This document shows positions 48,396-60,472 of a stretch of DNA of 64,000 nucleotides, piece after piece (positions within the stretch are counted from its first letter, which is position 1; every line of letters starts with the position of its first letter). The translations under genes and the position numbers were made by a program. The stretch spans positions 62,001 to 126,000 of the forward strand of contig WMKJ01000003.1 in assembly GCA_009733715.1 (NCBI GenBank), given 5' to 3'. The stretch is from Herpomyces periplanetae. Taxonomy: Eukaryota > Ascomycota > Laboulbeniomycetes > Herpomycetales > Herpomycetaceae. The notes beneath the pieces are model-generated. The model was not told the DNA's origin and searched no databases. It saw only the letters and a list, made by a program, of their open reading frames with translations.

Positions 48396-49994
48396 TTAAT
48401 TATTTTCAATCCAATTTCCAAAACTTTCCAAACGATCATTCTCATTGTCTTCATTATCAAAATCAGCATCTTCAATACTCTCACGGCATCGATCAAATTT
48501 TTCACGCCCATCCCAAACGTAAGCTTCGACAACTCTACCACCGAAATGTCGATTGTTCATCTCAGAAGCGCATAACTTTGCTGATTGGGGTAGGGAAAAT
48601 CGAACTTTAACGACCCCATCAGCGCTATTATCGTAAAGAACAACATTGGTCACATTTCCCAATTTGTTACATTCTTCACGTATATCTTCCTTGATATCCA
48701 AATATGCTGCTGGGTCTTCCTATAAATATGGAGTCAAAGATTCATTCCAAAAATTTTAAGGAATGGATAAATAGAGTTTTTTTAATCATTCTATACGATT
48801 TTTCAGAGATACTTACTTTGAGCTCCTCAAGAGTAAACATATGCTTTAGAATGACGAAATGGTCACTTCTGGTAGTTTGTTTCTTTGGTTCATCATCACC
48901 CCAGTCGGTAAGTTTACTGTGAAGGATCGGGTTAGAGATAATACTAGTTCGGCAAGAGTGAAGGTAAATTAGAAGTTTAATACCTTTCCATTTGCTGACG
49001 TTTAGCTTGAAGTTTTTTCTTATGCTTCGCTGATATTTCACGTTTTCCACAATCCTTGGGGTTATGAGAAATTTCTACGGCACCCGTAGGTGTATCATCC
49101 GTTCCAGACCTGATTTTTTTGTAGGTTGGATCGGCTTCTTTGACCGAAATTTTATGGGAACTTTGACCTCGTAGAGAAGTTGGAGGAAGTTCCGAATCAT
49201 CCATCATTTGTATAGCGAGATCAACGCTTTCCGGTCGAAAATATACCAGTAAGGCATCACCTTTGGGCGAGCCATCGTGATTTTTGTAAATTTTTATACG
49301 TGGTTCGCCCGTTTCACTTTCGGAGATCAGACCAAATTTAGAGAAAATTTGATGGAGATCCTCAACGGTTATTTCATATGGCAAATTTGATATGTATATA
49401 GCCGTATTCCGATTTCGGGATAACACTGTGTCGGTCCGAGCACGTTTGGATGACTGGGACAAGCGTAGATATGGACGGTCAGAGAAGCATCCAGAGAAAC
49501 ACTGGATGCAACCAAGACTAGAGGTGGCTATACACCAAACATACCTCTAAGTTTTCATGAGTTTTTGTATCACGCCTTTTCTTCTTGAGTTCCTTTGCCA
49601 AAACTGTTGGATCCGGTATTTCAGCGTCTTGGTCCCCATCCCCGATGTAAGCTTGTTGTTGGGATCGAATAGCCTCTTCACTTATCTATTACACCCAAAT
49701 TTTCAGTAAGCTGATAAAATATATTCTGAAATATAATATTGAATGCAAAAACATAAAAATTGAATATTGTTAAATGATAAAACGTACAACTTGAATCCAA
49801 CGTCCTTGGGATCCACATGGTTCAATCCATTCCCACTCTTCACCCGTTTCATCCTCAAGTATCCATTTTTGAGTAACCTTGGAAAAGGCAATACGATTGT
49901 CGTCCTTGAATAAATCCTCCGATCGAGGAAAAGGTTTAACATTTAAAATAGTTGGCGTAATATTATCTGATAAGACATTTACACTTTCAGCCAT
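48396..49994 (-). CDS. Cus2/HTATSF1-like splicing factor with two RRMs
   Basis: Cus2 (yeast) and HTATSF1 (human Tat-SF1) bind U2 snRNP SF3B1 and help U2 function. Inferred exons are 49994 to about 49788, 49685-49545, 49453-48984, 48916-48817 and 48719-48396, giving about 413 residues. All joins keep frame. The N-terminus has a WILEDETGEEWEW-type aromatic motif. The first RRM carries RNP2 AIYISNLPY and a degenerate RNP1 (KGDALLVYF). A basic linker RKEIS-like KHKKKLQAKRQQ leads to KLTDWGDDEP, then HFVILKHMFTLEEL. The second is a UHM-type RRM, with LDIKEDIREECNKLGNVTNVVLYD, VVKVRFSLPQSA and NNRHFGGRVVEAYVWDG. The HMFTLEEL and FGGR.VEA lines are diagnostic of the family. The first donor has two equivalent choices three bases apart, which alters one valine. 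Confidence 0.9.
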
Positions 49995-51644
49995 ACCGGA
50001 ATTCAATCCACCGCTTGTGATTCAACCAAGTAAAATTTTTCAATGAAATATTCATAGAGTTCAACTACAAAATATCATTTAGAATGGTTTAACAAATAAT
50101 GAAATCTCCTATTTCCAAATAAAATTCTGAGAAATTAATTATCCTTAAATATACTCAAAGAATTGCTAAACATTCAATCCACAATATCTTCTTGTGAGTA
50201 TAGAACACATCACTTTCCTCCAAAACTCAAATTTCCGTGAACTCGGTTCCCTCATTAAAGTTTCTCCGTTCCGCCAAATACATCATTATGTCAAGTCAGT
50301 TTCACGTGATGTGCCCCATCCAGCGGAGCAGTGTATAGAACGGAATAATAGAGGGTGTTCACGGTGATGGTGTGAGGGTGAAACTGTTTGATTAATATGA
50401 AGTTGGAAGTAGTTTGTTGGATTAGTTTAGTGAAAGGATTGTTTGATTATTGCGTTACTATTAATGAAGTATTTCGTAGGATGTTATAATCGTAACAACC
50501 CTTTACTAAGGTTAGGTAGAGTAGAATACTTTGTACAATCTGAATCGACATGGAATATACTTCTAGCTTTAATATTTATACTAGTATAATCATTCATCTA
50601 ATTATTTATTAGAGTTTAGTATAAACCTGTTAGTGCAGATGATAGTTAGCATACCATAGTATAGAATTTATGTGAAAATTACCCTGATTGGCCTGGTTTT
50701 GTATAGCAGCATCATAAAACCTGTTTACATAATCGTTCTTTGCAGAGTAAGGCAATAAATGAATTATTTGTAAAAGTAAACCAAGGAATCTAGAGTAGAT
50801 TTATCATCAATTGTACAACTTTCGAAAGGGATGAATTTAAGTTATGTACATGATAGAATGACTTATGATTTAAATTTTATGGTCATATTAACCGATTTAA
50901 TTAAAAAGGAATTTCATTGTTGTAACAATTTACAACTCATTAGACTACGGAAAACAACTAGAAGCAAGCTCTAGCACTGATGTAACACAAATTCCAAGCT
51001 TGCATAAACAGTAAAACTTGACCCTCTCATCTCCAAGCTAAATATTCCATTACCCTTTACCTGCTACTCCTTCATACCGCTTACTTCATTTTTCTCCAAG
51101 AATCAAAAACGTCATACCGTCCAATGGCCTTGCCCACATTTTTCACGTGACTACAGGGGTCCTAGTGCCATTACGTCATTGGCGGGGGTGGATTTGGTGT
51201 TTCTTGCACATCTTCGTTTCCTAGAATATTCGAAAGGGATGGAGCAGATTTATTTGGGTTGAAAGGGATTGTTTGTTCATGTCAATTAACGGATTTTTTG
51301 GCAAAGTTGTCACGTATTTGCTAGTTTGACAAACTTGTGAGGAAGCTTTAAAGTTGCTAGGTTAACACAGACAAATTTCTTATCGACATTCAAATTAGTC
51401 CATTATTTAATCAGTTCATGTTTATCTTAATGAAAACTAGTATATTAAAATTCGGCTCAGTGCATTTGTGAAAATAATTTCCATTTTAGAAGAAATATCA
51501 TTGATAAGTATTGTATACTTTTCAAAGTTGTACGTGCGTGTGCGTGTATGCGTGTGGGAGTGCGTGTATTAGTGTGTGTGTGTGTCTGTGTCTGTGGTAC
51601 TCTTTACCCTTGTTAATTTGGTCAACGCCTAGTCAGTCGATATC
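49995..51644. other. Divergent gap between the CUS2-like and 6PGL genes
   Basis: 1.65 kb, mostly A+T-rich, with no gene seen. CACGTG boxes lie at 50303-50308 (about 310 bp from the CUS2-like ATG) and 51144-51149 (about 500 bp from the lactonase ATG). A GT-rich microsatellite lies near 51532-51597. Confidence 0.5.
51532..51597 (+). repeat. GT-rich microsatellite
   Basis: An imperfect (GT)n tract with GTGCGTGT variants, ending about 50 bp before the lactonase start codon. It may lie in the 5' UTR or core promoter. Confidence 0.75.
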
Positions 51645-52433
51645 ATGACGAAAAAGACTCAAGTTCTCGTGTTCAATAACTCGGATATCTTGGCCAAAAA
51701 ATTACGCTCTACCATTATTAAAACTCAAGATAGTGCTTTCGAGCGTCACGGAGACTTTCGAATTGCCGTTTCAGGAGGTAGTCTACCTGCTATCTTAGCT
51801 AAAGCACTGTTAGCTACACCTTCTTCGGGGGAGTCAGATATTGATTGGGGAAAATGGCAAATATTTTTCGCTGATGAAAGAGCTGTCCCACTGGACGATC
51901 CTCAGAGTAATTATAAATTACTCAAAGACGAAATTTTGGATCATATACCTTCAAAGTTTGGTACACCTCGTGTTCACACGATAAATCCCGAGTACTTGAA
52001 CGATTTAGACGAACTTGCCGATCAGTACGAGCAAGAGTTGGTACAAGTGTTCGCAGCAAGAGACTCCGTTCGCTTACCTGTTTTCGACCTTATACTTCTC
52101 GGTTGTGGACCAGATGGTCATACATGTAGCATTTTCCCCGGTTCTAAAGTGTCCAATGATACATCGGCTTGGGTTTTTCCCGTATCCGATTCTCCGAAAC
52201 CACCACCAAATCGAATAACCTTGTCCATGTCCGTCTTGCGTTCGGCCTTGAGAATAGCATTCGTTGCCACTGGATCTTCCAAACGTGAAATTATTAAAAA
52301 GATATTCGATACTGATGAAGGTAAATTACTACCTTCTGCCATGGTAAATGAGCTTGCGACTGAGCGTGTTTCATGGTTCACCGATGATGAAGCTGTACTT
52401 GGTTTGAATTATCCCGTGGAACGTATTTCGTAA
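51645..52433 (+). CDS. 6-phosphogluconolactonase
   Basis: Hydrolyses 6-phosphogluconolactone to 6-phosphogluconate, the second step of the oxidative pentose phosphate pathway, in the cytosol. The 262-residue single exon is the normal length of the family (yeast Sol proteins, about 250-320). Conserved blocks are FRIAVSGGSLPAILAKAL near the start, then WQIFFADERAVPLDDPQSNY (about residues 73-92). LILLGCGPDGHTCSIFPG (about 149-166) is the signature with the active-site region, followed by FVATGSSKREIIKKIF. The start ATG at 51645 is the first in frame. It is divergent from the CUS2-like gene and followed in tandem by deoxyhypusine synthase. Confidence 0.94.
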   Translation: MTKKTQVLVFNNSDILAKKLRSTIIKTQDSAFERHGDFRIAVSGGSLPAILAKALLATPSSGESDIDWGKWQIFFADERAVPLDDPQSNYKLLKDEILDHIPSKFGTPRVHTINPEYLNDLDELADQYEQELVQVFAARDSVRLPVFDLILLGCGPDGHTCSIFPGSKVSNDTSAWVFPVSDSPKPPPNRITLSMSVLRSALRIAFVATGSSKREIIKKIFDTDEGKLLPSAMVNELATERVSWFTDDEAVLGLNYPVERIS

Positions 52434-52890
52434 TTTTTCACATGAGTTTAAACGTACAAACTTTATCACCCTTTCTTTACATTTGCCAGCGCACTTATTT
52501 GCTTGATATTAAAACTTCTTTCACCAGTGAATATAGGGTCTGCGATACATGGTTCAAGATATGGTATGCCAAACTTTGTGATTATAGAATTATAAATATA
52601 CATATATACGTGTTAAATCGTCTGCGATTTTTTTATTTTAACGTTGTTCGTTTTCGGGCATTTTCTCCTTTTTCCATAACATCGTATTATATAAGCGTGG
52701 CTAAAGTGTATTGCCAGTACCATCTTAAGTGAAAATGACCGTTTTGAGATCCACTTGGAAAGACTTTTGTCGAGTTAGTATGAAGTTGACATTATGCAAA
52801 TATTGTATTCCAAATGATAAGTTAATATTAATTTTTATAAAATTTTGATGCTATTTAGATGGATTAAGCCATTAATTAAGCAAGAGAAAA
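52434..52890. other. Gap between the 6PGL and DHS genes
   Basis: 457 bp, A+T-rich. It contains an open frame of 96 codons (52442-52732) that has no family features and is probably 3' UTR and promoter. Confidence 0.45.
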
Positions 52891-54215
52891 ATGTGCAGAG
52901 ATAAATCTGCAGAAAATTTAAATAGTCATGATGATGACTTGGTGCGAGCTACAAAAGCCGTACTTGTAACATCGGATGAAATTAACGCTGATTTTGAAAA
53001 GGTTAAGGGAATCGACTTTAACGCTTACCATGTCAATGATAACAATGATATTACGGTTGACCAGTTGGTAAAATTTATGAGCAGTACAGGGTTTCAATCA
53101 TCGTGCCTTGCTGAAGCAATATCTGTAATTAATGAAATGGTAATCTAAATGGCCACAATACGCTAGGTTTATGAATTTATATGATTTTTTGTAATATTGA
53201 ATGTCAAGGTTTATGAAATCAATGTTTTGTATGAAAAGATTCGCTAATATTAATCAATCGAGTTACGGATGATAAAAGAGTATCGTCCAGTAGCTTGGAT
53301 TTATTACTTGTACAGAGATCATGGAGGCATAATGAAACGAATGCTAAAGCAACAATATTCCTGGGTTATACATCCAATATGGTGTCATCAGGATTACGAG
53401 AAGTTTTACGATATTTAGTTCAACACAAACAAATCTCTGCGATAGTTTCAACGGCTGGTGGGATCGAAGAAGATTTAATCAAGTGTTTAGCACCTACGTA
53501 CTTGGGAAGTTTTACGACAGCGGGTAGCTTTCTTCGAGATAAAGGGTTCAATCGCATTGGAAATTTATTAGTACCTAACAATAATTACTGTTTATTTGAA
53601 AATTGGGTGTTACCAATACTCAACCGTATGCTGGAGGAACAAAATACAAGCAAAAACACTTGCGACGAGATCAATTGGACACCCAGTAAAATTATAAGAA
53701 GATTGGGTAAAGAGATTAATCATGAAGATTCGATTTGTTACTGGGCATATAAAAACAATATTCCAATATTCTGTCCTGCGCTTACCGATGGTAGTTTGGG
53801 CGATATGATGTTTTTTCACACATTTCGTCAAGAGAGTCGCCTTCGATGTGATATTATCGAAGATATTCGAGCTATTAACTCACTGGCATTGAATGCTGCG
53901 GCAGCTGGTATGATTATACTGGGAGGTGGTATAATTAAGCATCATATAGCAAATGCGTGCTTGATGAGAAACGGTGCCGATTTTGCCGTTTATATTAATA
54001 CTGCCCAAGAGTTTGATGGAAGTGATGCGGGTGCCAGTCCCGACGAAGCTGTTAGTTGGGGTAAAATTCGTGCTTGTGCACGTAGTGTTAAAGTTCATGC
54101 TGATGCCACAATTGTATTTCCGCTTATCGTTGCTGCAACTTTCTTTAAACATCAAAATACAACAAATCTAGATTTGTGTGAACAAAATTCAAATTCAGGG
54201 CATAATACTACTTAA
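52891..54215 (+). CDS. DYS1: Deoxyhypusine synthase
   Basis: Transfers the aminobutyl group of spermidine to one lysine of eIF5A, the first step of hypusine formation; NAD-dependent. Exons are 52891-53139 and 53316-54215 (176 nt intron), giving 382 residues. The first exon gives the N-terminal part with IDFNAYH. The second begins RSWRHNE and carries [40 protein letters not shown] and [13 protein letters not shown]. The active-site block follows: [20 protein letters not shown] and [24 protein letters not shown]. The lysine in IIKHHIAN (about residue 291) corresponds to the catalytic lysine that forms the enzyme-substrate imine. Length and sequence are typical of functional enzymes. It lies in a run of four plus-strand genes. 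Confidence 0.96.
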
Positions 54216-54613
54216 CCTAGCAATAATACATTTTATATACACGTTCAATCCAGGAGTATTAAGGGCATGCCAAATGAAAGCTTTTATTAAAATTTTACAA
54301 AAATTGCTCCTAACAATTAACCATTTAAATATGATCGAGCATGTAAAATCTACGGTTGGTTTATTTTACTCTTAACCGCAATTCATAATCTAAACAATTG
54401 CCGATTAGGTATACACCAGATTATGTAAGTGAAAGAAATTAGATGATTTTTCAGACTAGTATGATGGTGTAGGATGAAAGTTCGAATAGATTACGTCTGA
54501 TTTTTGATAAAAAATAGTAGTACAAGATTAATGATTAAAAGATGAATACTGGAAGTGGGGGAAGTTAACGAAAAATTTTAAACGTAGGACTAGCTTGTAT
54601 AAAACAAATTACC
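54216..54613. other. Gap between the DHS and DNAJC17-like genes
   Basis: 398 bp, A+T-rich, with no gene seen. It should hold the DHS 3' UTR and the promoter of the J-domain gene. Confidence 0.45.
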
Positions 54614-55249
54614 ATGGAAGAGGTTAACCTAATAAAAATTGCGCAAACAACCAAAGAGGATTTTTACGAACTTTTATCCGTTTCAAGTACAGCATCGATA
54701 ACGGAAATCCGCAGTGCTTACCGTCGAACAGCGTTAAAGTTTCATCCGGACAAAAATGCAGACAATAAAAAAGCTGTGGACAAGTTTCACTTGCTCACTT
54801 TGGGTTTAAATTTACTGGAGGATGAAAAAGCACGTCAAGTGTATGACAAAGCGAGGCATGCACGCGAGCAAAAAGTTCATCGAGAGAATTTGTTGAGTGA
54901 ACGTCGACGACAATTAGTGGCCGATTTAGAGCGACGTGAAAAACTTAGCATGTTAAGCAAGCGTAATGGCTCAAAATCGACTGTGGTCTCAACCGGTAAT
55001 GATCCGGGTATACCGAGTAATAACTCAGGTGCATCATTACCTGTATACAGGCGAAAATGGTCCAAAGGTGTGGATAGTTCAACTAGCGGGGCATCCATGC
55101 TCGATTTACAACGTAAAGATTACGAGGAAACAAAGATTTTGCTAGCCAATGAAATTAAAAAGTTAGCCGAGGACGGGAAACGTCGACGACTTGAATTACA
55201 CGAAAGAAGGTTGAAACGTCGTGCAGAAGCCATTCAGCGAAGTTCGTAA
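54614..55249 (+). CDS. DNAJC17/Cwf23-like J-domain protein (short form)
   Basis: A 211-residue single-exon protein. The J domain is at the N-terminus: DFYELLSVSSTASITEIRSAYRR, with the HPD tripeptide at residues 44-46, then the helix ending ARQVYDKARHA. A long, highly charged Arg/Glu-rich helix follows (HRENLLSERRRQLVADLERRE). This order fits the DNAJC17/Cwf23 group of spliceosome-associated J proteins. The C-terminal third has a YEETKILLANEIKKLAEDGKRRRLELHERRLKRR helix. DNAJC17 relatives often carry an RRM after this; none is visible here before the stop or in the following few hundred bases. The protein may act in pre-mRNA splicing, by family inference. Confidence 0.8.
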   Translation: MEEVNLIKIAQTTKEDFYELLSVSSTASITEIRSAYRRTALKFHPDKNADNKKAVDKFHLLTLGLNLLEDEKARQVYDKARHAREQKVHRENLLSERRRQLVADLERREKLSMLSKRNGSKSTVVSTGNDPGIPSNNSGASLPVYRRKWSKGVDSSTSGASMLDLQRKDYEETKILLANEIKKLAEDGKRRRLELHERRLKRRAEAIQRSS

Positions 55250-56174
55250 AACAATATACCGTTGACCTTGTTTTTATCGTTCCTGATGTATTAATGTACG
55301 GCCAATTTCCCATCCCGAATTTTGCCCAAAAGAATTTAATCCATTTAGTGCATGCGTGTGTGTGTTTGTGTATAGAACGCGAGTATCTACCCTTTACCAT
55401 TCTCAAGCTAACAAGTTTATACATACACTTTACGCATTCCTGAATTTTAGTCTGCATACAAATACCTTGTAGCATCATTACACCCTGTTACTAGTAAATT
55501 TTACCATAATCAACATGGATTTAGAGAACGTACAGTGCCAACTAAATATATAAGTTTAAAAGCCCTGCTTTAACAAACCGAATTACCCAAGTTAAGCATA
55601 GAAAGAATTTGGGCTTTCCTCAAGTTCCTTCGTCATCAAGGCAAGAATTTCATAGGACCACTTTTAACAAACGGAAGGTTTCGCTGGAAATGGACATGGC
55701 GATGATTTCCAGGGAAGAGCGAATGGCAATGACGTCATGTACCAACGAAGTAAGTGCGGTCTGGGACTGGGTATGGCCCAAAATGAACCTGCGCCGCACT
55801 GTGGCTGGGTAAGGCGTGACCTTGTCGGAGATTAAATGGTGTGGGAAAGGTACTACGGCTTGGGCTGAATAAATTTTCTAGAAATTTTTGGTCCAGGCTG
55901 GGAGGTATTTCGTTGAACGATGTGTATAAATTTGTCTAATTGTAGAGTGAATCCGTGTCCTGTGGTCTGATTGTGTGGCCTTAGTGAAAGTGTGGCTCTT
56001 ACGCGTATAATATTTTTACGTATAAGAGTTTGGACTCAATTGTGGAAGGAAAATTTGGGAAGGAATTAGTATTTTTACAAAATTTGTACAGTTCTTGTAC
56101 ATTTGCTTGGAAAAAGAAACAATTCTACGTGATATTTACGCGTGACAGCTAATACGATTGATTGTTGGTAATTA
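55250..56174. other. Upstream region of MGE1
   Basis: 925 bp. No gene is supported. A G+C-richer patch at about 55610-55830 contains the CRE/ATF palindrome TGACGTCA at 55730-55737, about 440 bp before the MGE1 ATG, and short open frames on both strands that have no family features. Confidence 0.45.
55730..55737. promoter_or_regulatory. CRE/ATF palindrome TGACGTCA
   Basis: A second perfect bZIP-type site, upstream of the mitochondrial chaperone gene MGE1. Function is inferred from the motif only. Confidence 0.35.
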
Positions 56175-57273
56175 ATGTTACGCAAAATAGTTCGAATGAG
56201 GGGTTGGACGCGGTCGCCATGGTTAACTGGAAGGACGTTCAGTACGCTACTTACGCGATCTGAGAAAGCTTCGTTTAATGCAACATTGAAAGCGTTTTGG
56301 AAAAATGAATTCCCCATGATGACACCGACGATAAACTTTAAGCGTGGGTACTTAACAGTTAACGATAGTGTATGGAAAACCAAGTTTTATCAAAAGAGGA
56401 ATGAAGTGACTTCGCAATTTGAAGGCGGTGTGAACAAGATGTACAGTGGAAATGTTAATTATTCAGGTTTAGCTTCCAAACCGGAATGGTCTGCGGCAGA
56501 AGAAAATAGTACTCGAAGTAATGACAAGTCCACGTCAGACCATGGAACGGACAAATCTAAACAACAGGATGAAGAATTGGCGAGATCGAACAAAGGGGGG
56601 GAGGGGGGTGAAGAGGCGATAAAAATGCGTAATAATAAAGAGTTAAATGAGCAGGGCTTACGAGACGAATTAGCGGCAAAAGAACGAGAAATTATCGAGC
56701 TGAAGGACAAGTATTTGCGCAGTGTCGCAGAGGTTCATAACGTGCAAAATCGATGCGCACGCGATATTCAGTCAGCGCGTGATTTTGCGCTTCAGTCTTT
56801 CGGGCGCGACTTACTGGATAGTATTGATAATTTGGAACGGGCGATTGGCTTGTTTTCAAAAGATTCTGGGCTATATGGTAATGAGGCGGAGCCAACAGCG
56901 GTAGTATCTGATGCAGTGGCGGAGTCAGACGATCCTAGTCAAGTCGATAAATTGCGGGATTTACTCAAATCTCTGGAATCTGGTTTGCGCATGACACAAC
57001 GTGTGCTTGATCAAACGTTGAAGCGTCATGGAATTATTGTTGAAGATCCGGGAAATGAAGCGGGAACACCCTTTAATCCAAACTTACACGAAGCGGCATT
57101 TCATGTTCAGCGGGAAGACTTGCCCGATGGATCTGTATTTACAACGATACAGAAAGGTTTCGTACTGAACGGACGAGTGCTCAGGGTAAGTTAAGTGGGC
57201 AAATTGTTTTAATGGAGCATAAAAATTAACGAGAAGACAGGCGGCAAAAGTAGGCGTAGTGAAGAATTCTTGA
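56175..57273 (+). CDS. MGE1: Mitochondrial GrpE homologue
   Basis: Mge1 is the nucleotide-exchange factor of mitochondrial Hsp70, needed for protein import and folding in the matrix. Exons are 56175-57185 and 57241-57273 (55 nt intron), giving 347 residues. The tiny last exon supplies AAKVGVVKNS, which completes the family's C-terminal GRVLRxAxVGVV. The N-terminus MLRKIVRMRGWTRSPW is basic and Arg-rich, a typical matrix-targeting presequence. A charged, disordered insert (about residues 95-155) precedes the domain. The long GrpE helix follows (ELAAKEREIIELKDKYLRSVAEV.NVQNR), then FALQSFGRDLLDSIDNLERAI. The beta domain has the LKRHGI, NEAGTPFNPNLHEAAF and FTTIQKGFVLNGRVLR lines. It is longer than yeast Mge1 (228) because of the N-terminal insert. 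The gene is convergent with RPB3. Confidence 0.95.
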
Positions 57274-57529
57274 ATGTGTAGCCAAACTGAATCATTGCCC
57301 ACTCGGCTTGTATAGTATATGATGGACACGGTTTATGGAATTGCAAATATAAAAATTAGCGGTAATTAAGTGTCTCAATTATAATTTTGAACATCTGGAA
57401 ACGAAAATCCGTTTAAGGTAATGCGGCGGTGTACAATCGGCAAAGTTAACATTGTATGCAGATGGAGAAGAGGGAAGGTGGATGTAGAATGTTGATAGTG
57501 TGTAGTGAAAAAGATGACTACAAATAGGA

Positions 57530-58667
57530 TCATAAATCTCTTTGTATCATGTTAACGTTTGACGCGGAATTCATCATATCACCAACTAGAGGAGTTCGAT
57601 AGGGCGGGGAGTAGCCAGGGTTCAGGACGGAGCCAGCATCAACACGGTAACCGTCTTCACCGGATAAAGATAAATCTTTGATTGTTAATGCCAACTTCTT
57701 TTGTAAAAGTTCGCACGACATATCTAGGATGGTATCAGGATCGAGAACACCGGTTGACTCAACGGTAACGTAGAAGCGAGAAGGAGTAGCAGTGAAGTCA
57801 AAGGGCTCACCGGGAGTAGCAGCATCTTCGAATCGTGCATTATCAGAGAGCGGCCATTCACGAGCGGGATCTTCTTCATACCAGTAATCTAAATGACGAA
57901 GTTTATTATGAGGATCGTATTCGAAGCCGATAGCAGCAGTTGGAGCCCATTTCGCATGTTCCTTTGCGATACCCTTCTTAGCGATGCAGCGCATACGAAT
58001 TCTTTGACCCTTTCGTAGTTTGCAAATAATGCTTCCTTTAGGGTCTTGGGATGTTAAAATTGGTTTGCCAATGTTAGGATTAGAGGGACCGTCTATGCGG
58101 ACTAGGTCACTAGCATAGACGGTCATGGGTTCATCACGCGTACACTTTGCATCGAGAAAGAGAGTTACGGAACAACTATCGCAGTATTGATCACATTCAC
58201 AGATACGTGAATCGATTAATTCTTCATCGGCTTGACGTGAATCTAGAGGTATTAAACCTAGCCTATGACAAACGAATTCATCGGGTAGTACGGAAGTGTT
58301 GAAGTCAATTTCCACGAGATCGATGGCAACGGTAGGAACTTCGGACAACATAACACGGCGTAAGGAGTTAGCTAATGGTAAGCTCATGTTACGAATGATG
58401 AGGTCCACGCAAACATTGTCAGCCTAGTTTGAGAAAGGTGGATAAAATTGTCAAGATGAGTAGTAGATAAAGAATTGTTAGTTAACATTTGCGAGTGTGC
58501 GCGTGCGCGTGTGAAAAATTACAACGCTTAGCCCACGTAAGGTGCACAACGGAATGCTGTTCGTACGAGTGTGAAGCGCAAAAGAAAGGGTGAAATGAAG
58601 TAAAGTTTAAACGAACCTGACGAACAGTAACAGCTGGACCAGTATCAATATCAAATTCAAAATCCAT
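57530..58667 (-). CDS. RPB3: RNA polymerase II subunit RPB3
   Basis: RPB3 pairs with RPB11 to form the assembly platform of RNA polymerase II, analogous to the bacterial alpha dimer. Exons are 58667-58617 and 58423-57530 (193 nt intron), giving 314 residues. The first exon gives MDFEFDIDTGPAVTVRQ; the second begins ADNVCVDLIIRNMSLPLANSLRRVML, the alpha-motif region. EFVCHRLGLIPLDS follows. Four zinc-binding cysteines sit at residues 92, 94, 98 and 101, in the C-x-C-x3-C-x2-C order of the yeast protein. The second domain contains HAKWAPTAAIGFEYDP and the GEPFDFTATPSRFYVTVEST line. The N-terminus looks shorter and more acidic than the yeast version. The stops of MGE1 and RPB3 are 256 bp apart. 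Confidence 0.95.
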
Positions 58668-60472
58668 ACGACCAATAGAGATCTACCGATAATAAAATGG
58701 TGTAGTCTAGTGCCTCGAAACGGCTGATCACCATAAAGTAACGGATAATTATCTAACCTGGACCCCTTTGGAAATCACGTGCTATCGTATAGTTAAGGAA
58801 GGTGGAAGATAAATGAGACGAGATGACAAAACGTAGGTTTAAAAGGGTCTCGGGCTAGGTTTGGTAAAGAAAATGGATGAGATGAGACGAAAACAATGTA
58901 TTAAAAGTGATTACTGAATTAGGAAATGTTTTTGGTAAAATTGTCCGGTCTTTGAGACGATGACAAGGGTTTGACACGTGATATCTACAGTAGCATTTGA
59001 TTGGCTCAAGAAAAGATCGGAGAGTTTTTTACCGTACGTTTTACACATTATCAAACAAATAAAAAGGTTTTACATTACAGTACTGACACCAGGAAATAGA
59101 TTAAAGAACCCTTGTAGGTTATACATTGAAGTATTATGTAGTTAATATGGAAGTTTATTGTTTGTGGCATAACTGGGGATAAAATTGGCGAAGTTAAGTA
59201 TATACTTAAGACTGACGGGTGAAGGGATGAGGGAAATACTTGTATATATTCAGGCATATAATGATTGTTGAAATAGATAGGTTAATGATGATAATTGATA
59301 TATATTATTGCCTAGTGGAAATTCAAGTTTTCCATACGAAACAGCGGATGTTATTGCGATTTCGGTTGCATAAAAACCCTAATATACAAGCAGTAGCGTA
59401 GGAGCACGTGGATGGGTGTGTGTGGTCGCGGGAGTTATAGCGAGTTTTGAAGTTTTAGACTTTGGGCCTTGATAATTATGTGCACGGATACGTGTACCCG
59501 AGAACTGATATCCTTGAACCAATACATTTAAATTATTATTGGATTTCACTACGCCGCAATTCATTTGTCACATCCCTTTTTGTTAGTACACAAAATTTAA
59601 GCATCACGGTGGTGTTCAATCAAGTAACTCGTGCTTGCTTGCTCGTGCATGTGTATCCATAATCCATTCACAGCCAACTACATAGTGAAGGATGAGCCTC
59701 TCGGCTTTTGAATTACACAGCTAACTTGTTATCCTAACGATGAGTATGGTATACTTCATTGTAAAAGTAGTGGTGGCTCTATGAAATATCGGTATTAATT
59801 TTAATTTGCACATGGTGATATGCATACTTAATTGCTCTGTTTAGTGGCTGAGAGGTTTTCTGAAGCGCAAAAAGTTAACATTTAGCACTGATATCGTAGA
59901 TAATTGATCCTGCACTTAACGTTGGCAGCGTTATTATATACTAGTATAAATAGGCGTTCACGGACCCAAACAAAACGATCAGACGGAGTTTACCAAAGGG
60001 ATTGAAGGATCATTAATTACTGAATACATTTACATTTACTTAAGCTGTAAGTTTAGCTTAAATTTACGGCATGACCTTAATTCATGTAGTTTTCAAGCTA
60101 TAGTGAAGCATTTTGTTTGTCGACAAGAGTCCTTCATACACACACACTTTGCGGCTACATCAATTAGTTCACGTCTACGGTGAAAGATATTTACCGGGAC
60201 AACGAAATTTAACTGGACTATCTGGATGCTATTGATGGTGAATAATTCAAGAAAGATTTAACCATTTATTACCGTGTGAACAAAGGGAAGTATTGCAATA
60301 ACTTTAGTCTTGTCTAAGAGAGTACGACAAGATCGCGGAAAAATACACTTACACACTAAACAAATAAAGAAGAGAGATTCAAGTAATCAAAACCAGACAG
60401 CTCAGGACCAATTTCATAGTTATTACCTTGGTTACAAGGAGAGTGAATATTTGGAGAGTCATTCAGCTCACG
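58668..60472. other. 1.8 kb divergent gap between RPB3 and the calcipressin gene
   Basis: No gene is supported. CACGTG boxes lie at 58776-58781 (109 bp upstream of RPB3), 58975-58980 and 59405-59410. The rest is A+T-rich. Confidence 0.5.

Noticed and set aside
59379-59662. Opposing short frames between RPB3 and calcipressin
   Set aside because: No conserved motif, and they mirror each other in a mixed-composition promoter region.
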